From: Oscillospiraceae bacterium
GTDB lineage: Bacteria; Bacillota_A; Clostridia; Oscillospirales; Ruminococcaceae
Assembly: GCA_018109965.1 (NCBI GenBank)
Contig: JAGBFE010000263.1
Coordinates: forward strand, 1 to 11,642
Direction of reading: 5' to 3'
Length of the DNA: 11,642 nucleotides
Below the pieces are notes generated by a model. That model saw only the letters and a list, made by a program, of their open reading frames with translations. It did not search any database and was not told the origin of the DNA. Both the position numbers and the translations under genes were made by a program. Position 1 is the stretch's first letter; every line of letters begins with the position of its first letter. This document shows, in pieces, positions 7,187 to 11,642 of this stretch.

Positions 7187-8209
7187 ATGTTTGGACTTAC
7201 AAAAGATGTAGGTATCGACCTTGGTACAGCCAACACTCTTGTTTTTATGAAGGGTAAAGGCGTTATTATGAGAGAACCAAGTGTTGTTGCTGTTGATACA
7301 AAAAGCGATACAGTAAAATTTGTTGGTAACGAAGCTAAAGAAGTTATCGGCCGTACACCTGGTTCAATTGTGGTTGTAAGACCACTCAAGGACGGTGTTA
7401 TTGCAGACTTTGACGTTACTGCAAGTATGCTCAGAATTTTCATCAAAAAAGCTTGTGGCACATCCCTGCTTTTCAAACCACGTATAGTTATCTGTATTCC
7501 ATCAGGTGTTACTGAAGTTGAAAGACGTGCTGTTAGAGAAGCTTCCATTGCAGCAGGCGCAGGTCAGGTTATGATTATTGAAGAACCAATGGCAGCAGCA
7601 ATCGGCGCAAAACTTCCTGTACAGGAAGCAACAGGCAATATGGTTGTTGACATCGGCGGCGGTACAAGTGAAGTTGCTGTTATTGCACTCAATGGTATCG
7701 TTGCATCCAGAAGTGTAAGAACTGGCGGCGACGAATTTGACGCAGCTATCATCAACTACATCAAGAGAAAATTCAACCTTCTTATCGGTGAAAGAACAGC
7801 TGAACAGATTAAAATCGAAATCGGTACAGCATACAAACTTGATGAAGAACTCACACTTGAAATCAAAGGCCGCAACCTCATCAACGGTCTGCCAAAAAAT
7901 ATTGAAATTACAAGTGAAGATGTAAGAGAAGCTTTGCAGGAATCTCTTGAAAAAATCATCGAAGCAATCAAGGAAACATTGGAAAAAACACCACCTGAAC
8001 TTGCAGCTGACATCATCAGCAGCGGTATCACACTTACAGGCGGCGGCGCAATGCTTAAAGGTCTTGACAAACTTATCAACCGCGAAACAGGCATTGACGT
8101 ATATATTGCAGAAAATCCGCTTGACTGTGTTGCAAATGGTACAGGTTATGTTCTTGACAATATGAATGTTCTTGGCGATGTTCTGCAGACAGACACAAGA
8201 AAATTTTAA
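7187..8209 (+). CDS. mreB: Rod shape-determining actin homologue MreB
   Basis: MreB polymerises under the membrane and directs sidewall peptidoglycan synthesis. The 340-residue protein has the full actin/Hsp70 ATPase fold: phosphate-1 DLGTANT (11-17), the EEP motif with the likely catalytic glutamate (132-134), phosphate-2 DIGGGTSEVA (155-164) and adenosine motif TGGGAML (284-290). The start is the ATG at 7187, 6 bases after AAAGGAG. The codon choice (many GGT, GTT, AAC, ATC) looks more biased than in neighbouring genes, consistent with strong expression. It has its own promoter and is separated from mreC by an 89-base gap with a large hairpin. The paralogues Mbl or MreBH cannot be excluded from sequence alone, but the mreC-mreD context favours MreB. 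Confidence 0.97.
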   Translation: MFGLTKDVGIDLGTANTLVFMKGKGVIMREPSVVAVDTKSDTVKFVGNEAKEVIGRTPGSIVVVRPLKDGVIADFDVTASMLRIFIKKACGTSLLFKPRIVICIPSGVTEVERRAVREASIAAGAGQVMIIEEPMAAAIGAKLPVQEATGNMVVDIGGGTSEVAVIALNGIVASRSVRTGGDEFDAAIINYIKRKFNLLIGERTAEQIKIEIGTAYKLDEELTLEIKGRNLINGLPKNIEITSEDVREALQESLEKIIEAIKETLEKTPPELAADIISSGITLTGGGAMLKGLDKLINRETGIDVYIAENPLDCVANGTGYVLDNMNVLGDVLQTDTRKF

Positions 8210-8211
8210 TA

Positions 8212-8273
8212 AGGCTATATGATTTTGCAAGCTCTGCAGATACAGCGGAGCTTGCAAATTTAGCATTTAGCCT
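8212..8273 (+). promoter_or_regulatory. Long hairpin between mreB and mreC (attenuator or processing element)
   Basis: The inner stem pairs 8224-8237 with 8245-8258: 14 base pairs, one of them a T-G wobble, around the 7-base loop AGATACA. An outer 6-base-pair stem pairs AGGCTA (8212-8217) with TAGCCT (8268-8273). Only short T runs follow (TTT at 8259-8261), so it is a poor intrinsic terminator. It could cause partial termination, block 3' exonucleases to stabilise mreB mRNA, or be an RNase target. It starts 2 bases after the mreB stop and ends 25 bases before mreC. Confidence 0.75.
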
Positions 8274-8298
8274 AATTTAAAAAAGGAGTAATCCAGAA

Positions 8299-9117
8299 TT
8301 GTTTAAAAATAATACTTTCAAAGCCATAGCAGCAATCGTGGTTGTTTTTATCGGTATGGCAATTTATGCAGGCGTAAACGGCAAACTCACTACATTTCCA
8401 CAGGAAATATTGGGAGCTGCAGCGGTACCGTTCAAACAGGTTACAGCAGGTATATCACAAAAATTCTCTGTGTGGCAGGACCGTACACTCAATATTGATA
8501 AAATAATTGAGGAAAATGAACTGCTCAAACAGGAAAATCAGGAGCTTAAGCAAAAGCAGATTGATTACGACAAAATAAAAATAGAAAATGAGCAGTACAA
8601 GGAATTTCTCAACATAAAGGAAGAAAATCCTGATTACGAAATAGCATCGGCTTCGGTTATCGGACGTGACGGTCTGGAAAAGTTTGATTCCTTTACCATT
8701 GACCTTGGGCGTGATGATGATATAGAAATAAATGATGTTGTGTTGTCATCGGTTGGTGTTGTCGGCGTTGTTGTGGAAACCGGCCCAAACTACTCCCGTG
8801 TTGCAACCATTCTCAGCCCATCGGTCAGTGTGGCGTGTTTTGTCAGCAGCACAAGGGATACAGGTGTGGTTTGCGGTGACAGTCTTTACAGCAATGAAGG
8901 TAATACTGTCATAAAATATCTTCCCAAAAACACAAAGGCTGAAATAGGTGACATTATCAGCACAACAGGCATGGGTGAAGTGTTCCCAAAAGATTTGCTT
9001 GTAGGCACAATTGAATCTTTGCATACCGATACTTCAGGCAACTATAACTATGCCATAGTAAAACCTGCAAGTGATATTGCAGAAGTAAAAACAGTATTTG
9101 TTATTAAAAACTACTGA
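8299..9117 (+). CDS. mreC: Rod shape-determining protein MreC, TTG start
   Basis: MreC is a bitopic membrane protein that links MreB and MreD to the elongation penicillin-binding protein. The 272-residue protein has a short cytoplasmic N-terminus, a membrane helix at about 8-27, a coiled coil at about 65-107 rich in E, K, Q and L, and the extracytoplasmic double beta-barrel domain at about 113-270 (including GVVGVVVETGPNYSRVATIL). It starts at TTG, 10 bases after AAAGGAG (8282-8288). No ATG near this position fits, since the first internal Met is residue 20 within the membrane helix. The weak start and the hairpin upstream may keep MreC below MreB. mreD follows after 14 bases. Confidence 0.94.
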   Translation: MFKNNTFKAIAAIVVVFIGMAIYAGVNGKLTTFPQEILGAAAVPFKQVTAGISQKFSVWQDRTLNIDKIIEENELLKQENQELKQKQIDYDKIKIENEQYKEFLNIKEENPDYEIASASVIGRDGLEKFDSFTIDLGRDDDIEINDVVLSSVGVVGVVVETGPNYSRVATILSPSVSVACFVSSTRDTGVVCGDSLYSNEGNTVIKYLPKNTKAEIGDIISTTGMGEVFPKDLLVGTIESLHTDTSGNYNYAIVKPASDIAEVKTVFVIKNY

Positions 9118-9131
9118 TTCCGGAGAAATGT

Positions 9132-9659
9132 ATGAACAGCAGAAAACTGGCAATTGAAAAAATAATCAAATATACGCTGCTATGTTTGTGTGCATTTGTG
9201 TTGTATGTTTTACAGGGAACCCCGGGATTTTTGTCAATATGGGGGATAAAACCAATTTTTCTTATCCCGTTCTGTATAAATCTTGCAGTTTTGGAAGATG
9301 AAAATTATAAACTTATTGTCTATGTGATTGCAGGCATGCTTATGGAGCTTTCTGCCGGCAGAATAATAGGATACTATACAATACCTGTTATTCTCGTATG
9401 TACAGTATGTTCCTTTGTTGTCCGAATACTTATAAAACCGAACTATCGCAACACATTGGTAATGGCTTTTGTTTCTACATTTACAATACTGGCAGTGGAC
9501 TTTTTTTTCAGCTATGTCCTGCCGGGACACAAAGGCGTTTTTGCAGTGTTTTTTAAAACAGTTTTGCTGTCAAGCTGCTATTCAATGCTGTTTTCGACGC
9601 TGTATTACAAAATTATAGAAGCAATACAAAACAAATTTGTTAAATTTAATGCGAGGTAA
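9132..9659 (+). CDS. mreD: Rod shape-determining membrane protein MreD
   Basis: The 175-residue protein is very hydrophobic, with about six likely membrane helices (roughly 11-28, 40-54, 60-75, 81-100, 107-129, 135-158), typical of MreD in length and topology. It pairs with MreC in the elongasome membrane scaffold. MreD sequences diverge strongly, so the call rests on topology, size and its place between mreC and the PBP2 gene. CGGAG (9121-9125) precedes the ATG by 6 bases. An ATG at 9128 is in another frame and closes after nine codons. The end of mreD carries the ribosome binding site of the next gene. Confidence 0.9.
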   Translation: MNSRKLAIEKIIKYTLLCLCAFVLYVLQGTPGFLSIWGIKPIFLIPFCINLAVLEDENYKLIVYVIAGMLMELSAGRIIGYYTIPVILVCTVCSFVVRILIKPNYRNTLVMAFVSTFTILAVDFFFSYVLPGHKGVFAVFFKTVLLSSCYSMLFSTLYYKIIEAIQNKFVKFNAR

Positions 9660-9662
9660 ACT

Positions 9663-11642
9663 TTGAAAAAGGTATTAACCCAACGAACAAGAATACTGGC
9701 GTTGTTGGTAGCAGTTGTGTTTATGCTGTATTCAATAAAATTAGTACAGTTTCAGATTATTGAGGGGGAAGAGCATTATGAAAGCTCAAATACCTCTGTT
9801 TCTTTTGAGCAGACACTTGCAGCATCGCGCGGAGATATCGTTGATATATATGGAACGCCTATTGCATCAAGCCAGCTTATATTTAATGTGATTCTCAACA
9901 GGGCATACCTCCCAAACGAAGAACTTAATCAGAGAATAATAGAAGTTGTTGACATTCTTGAACAAAACGGAGAACAGGTTAACGATATTCTGCCGCTGGA
10001 AAAAGAGTATCCGTATAATTTTACAGACAATAGCAGTGAAATCGAATGGGTGCGAAATACACTGGATTTAAATATCTATGCTACAGAAGGCGATATAGTT
10101 GAAAAACTGGGTGAAAAATATAAACTTGATGATGTTCCAAAAGAAATGTGGCGCAAGGTTGGCGGCATCAGATATACAATGGACCGCGAAGGGTATACAC
10201 TCAGTCTTCCGTTTACCATTGCAAAAGATGTAAGCGAAAAAACAGTTGCGGTAATCACAGAAAACTCCCGTGAACTCACAGGTGTGGAAATATATGACAC
10301 CAGCAAACGTCATTATGAAGACGGAACAATACTGCCCCATGTTCTGGGTACAGTAGGCCCTATCTGGGCCGAAGAATATGCCGAACTCAAAACCCAGGGC
10401 TACAAACTGAACGATACTTTGGGCAAATCGGGTCTTGAAAAACTTTATGAAAGTTTTCTTAAAGGTACTGACGGCTCGGTAAATATTGAGCGGAATATGT
10501 ATGGTGAAATAACCAGAAAAGAGATTATTGATGCGCCTAAAGAAGGCGACACTGTAAAGCTTACAATAGATTATCAGCTGCAGGATGCACTGAATGATAT
10601 TCTCAAAAATCAGCTGGAGGTGCTGCAGGCAAAACCTGCAGGCAGCGGCAAGGAGGCAAGCGGTATTTCGGCAGTTGTAATTGACACCAAAACAGGCGGT
10701 ATCCTTGCAGCAGCAAACTATCCAAGCTATGACCTGAATCTTTATTCATCCAATTACTCCGAATATGCAAACGACGGTAACAATCCGCTGTTCAATCGTG
10801 CAACACAGGGGTTGTACCGTCCTGGTTCGGTTTTCAAATGTGCTGTGGCGCTTGCAGCCTTGCAGGAAGGTGTAATAGATGAAAACTACACCTATCGTTG
10901 TACAGGTATATACACCTACTATGCACCAAGTTATACACCTGGATGTGCTTACGGTACTGCACACGGTGTATGCGACGTCAAAAAAGCACTTCAGGTCAGC
11001 TGCAACTGTTTCTTTTACGAAATGGGTCGTCTGCTTGGTGTTGAAAAGATGAACGAAATTGCCAATCAGATGGGGCTCGGCGTAAAAACAGGGCTGGAAA
11101 TAAGCGAAAAAACAGGTGTTGTTTCCAATCCGGAGTATACCGAAAGCCTTGGCGGCACCTGGGAAGTAGGTAACGTTATCCAGACAGCTATCGGTCAGCT
11201 GGATACAGTTGTTACCACTGTTCAGCTTGCAACCTATGCCAACACACTGGCAAACGAAGGTGTAAGAAAAAACACACATATTGTTGATTCCATTGTATCA
11301 ATAGACGGAGAAACAGTTTACGAAACACCGATATCGGTTTTGTCGGAGCGTCCCGATATCAATGACTCTTACAGAATAGTTGAAGAAGGCATGGTGAGAG
11401 CATCAACCCAAGGTGCAGCAAGACAGTTTCTTTCAGTGCTGCCTTATCAGATAGCATCAAAAACAGGTACTGCACAGGTTTCGGGTGGTTATCTCAATGC
11501 CACTATTATGGCATACGGGCCAACCGAAAACCCCGAAATTGCAGTTGCCGTTATTGCCGAAAAAGCAGGCAACGGTTATTATCTTGCCGAGGCTGTTGCA
11601 GATATCTACGAGGAATATTACAGGCTCAAGGAACTGCGTCAG
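9663..11642 (+). CDS. mrdA: Class B penicillin-binding protein 2 (elongasome transpeptidase), open at right edge, TTG start
   Basis: This enzyme cross-links peptidoglycan during sidewall growth, working with RodA and MreBCD. The frame is open for 660 codons to the window end. It starts at TTG, 6 bases after GAGG (9653-9656), which lies within the mreD end. A membrane anchor is at about 10-28, followed by the conserved SRGDIVDIYGTPIASS motif and a PBP-dimer/pedestal region. The transpeptidase domain has all three active-site motifs: S389-VF-K392 within YRPGSVFK, S446-C-N448, and K600-T-G. Cysteines around residues 415-450 (for example PGCAYGTAHG and VSCNC) resemble those of other Firmicutes PBP2 proteins as I recall them. 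Only the C-terminal tail should be missing. Position after mreD identifies it as the PBP2 type rather than the division-specific FtsI type. Confidence 0.94.
   Translation, partial: MKKVLTQRTRILALLVAVVFMLYSIKLVQFQIIEGEEHYESSNTSVSFEQTLAASRGDIVDIYGTPIASSQLIFNVILNRAYLPNEELNQRIIEVVDILEQNGEQVNDILPLEKEYPYNFTDNSSEIEWVRNTLDLNIYATEGDIVEKLGEKYKLDDVPKEMWRKVGGIRYTMDREGYTLSLPFTIAKDVSEKTVAVITENSRELTGVEIYDTSKRHYEDGTILPHVLGTVGPIWAEEYAELKTQGYKLNDTLGKSGLEKLYESFLKGTDGSVNIERNMYGEITRKEIIDAPKEGDTVKLTIDYQLQDALNDILKNQLEVLQAKPAGSGKEASGISAVVIDTKTGGILAAANYPSYDLNLYSSNYSEYANDGNNPLFNRATQGLYRPGSVFKCAVALAALQEGVIDENYTYRCTGIYTYYAPSYTPGCAYGTAHGVCDVKKALQVSCNCFFYEMGRLLGVEKMNEIANQMGLGVKTGLEISEKTGVVSNPEYTESLGGTWEVGNVIQTAIGQLDTVVTTVQLATYANTLANEGVRKNTHIVDSIVSIDGETVYETPISVLSERPDINDSYRIVEEGMVRASTQGAARQFLSVLPYQIASKTGTAQVSGGYLNATIMAYGPTENPEIAVAVIAEKAGNGYYLAEAVADIYEEYYRLKELRQ

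Noticed and set aside
8224..8261. Intrinsic terminator after mreB
   Set aside because: The stem is strong but is followed by TTTAGCATTTAG rather than a T-run, and mreC is 25 bases further with no promoter seen between, so full termination is unlikely.
7502..8266. Open minus-strand frame of 254 codons opposite mreB
   Set aside because: Shadow of the biased codon use of mreB: unusually rich in Cys, Phe and Asn, no recognisable domain.
1..11642. A novel defence, mobile or biosynthetic system
   Set aside because: All ten genes belong to recognisable families with intact motifs; there is no transposase, integrase, repeat array or cluster of unknown genes.

Overview
The window looks like chromosomal DNA from a low-GC Gram-positive bacterium of the class Clostridia, possibly a gut member of the Oscillospiraceae/Ruminococcaceae. 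The indications are strong AGGAGG-type ribosome binding sites, frequent TTG starts, an AT-rich background, a DUF4321 gene joined to maf, and the maf-mreB-mreC-mreD-pbp2 gene order. The genus cannot be fixed from sequence reading alone. I found no RNA gene, mobile element, CRISPR array or long repeat.

There are three blocks. (1) Positions 1-3604, minus strand: a storage-polysaccharide operon of glycogen/maltodextrin phosphorylase followed 7 bases later by a GH13 alpha-glucan hydrolase, whose C-terminus lies beyond the left edge. Together they would phosphorolyse and hydrolyse glycogen or maltodextrins in the cytoplasm. The block is driven by an extended -10 promoter. (2) Positions 3830-7064, plus strand: a tightly packed set of zapA (Z-ring stabiliser), a long U32-family protein resembling the RlhA RNA hydroxylase, a two-helix DUF4321 membrane protein, and maf (nucleotide pyrophosphatase). 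Two of its junctions overlap. (3) Positions 7187-11642, plus strand: the rod-shape cluster mreB, mreC, mreD and a class B penicillin-binding protein of the PBP2 type. The last gene is still open at the right edge but already contains the complete catalytic motif set. These proteins form the elongasome: MreB filaments, the MreC/MreD membrane scaffold and the transpeptidase.

The most informative non-coding signals are a promoter with an extended -10 and a 9+9 inverted repeat upstream of mreB, a long hairpin between mreB and mreC, and the glgP promoter. The hairpin lacks a proper U-tract and may set the ratio of MreB to MreC, MreD and PBP2. Three genes (glgP, mreC, pbp2) appear to start at TTG.

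All ten genes belong to recognisable families, and I see no convincing undescribed system. The less understood parts are the DUF4321 protein, the two cysteine clusters of the U32 protein, and the regulatory structures around mreB. No gap between genes exceeds about 225 bases.
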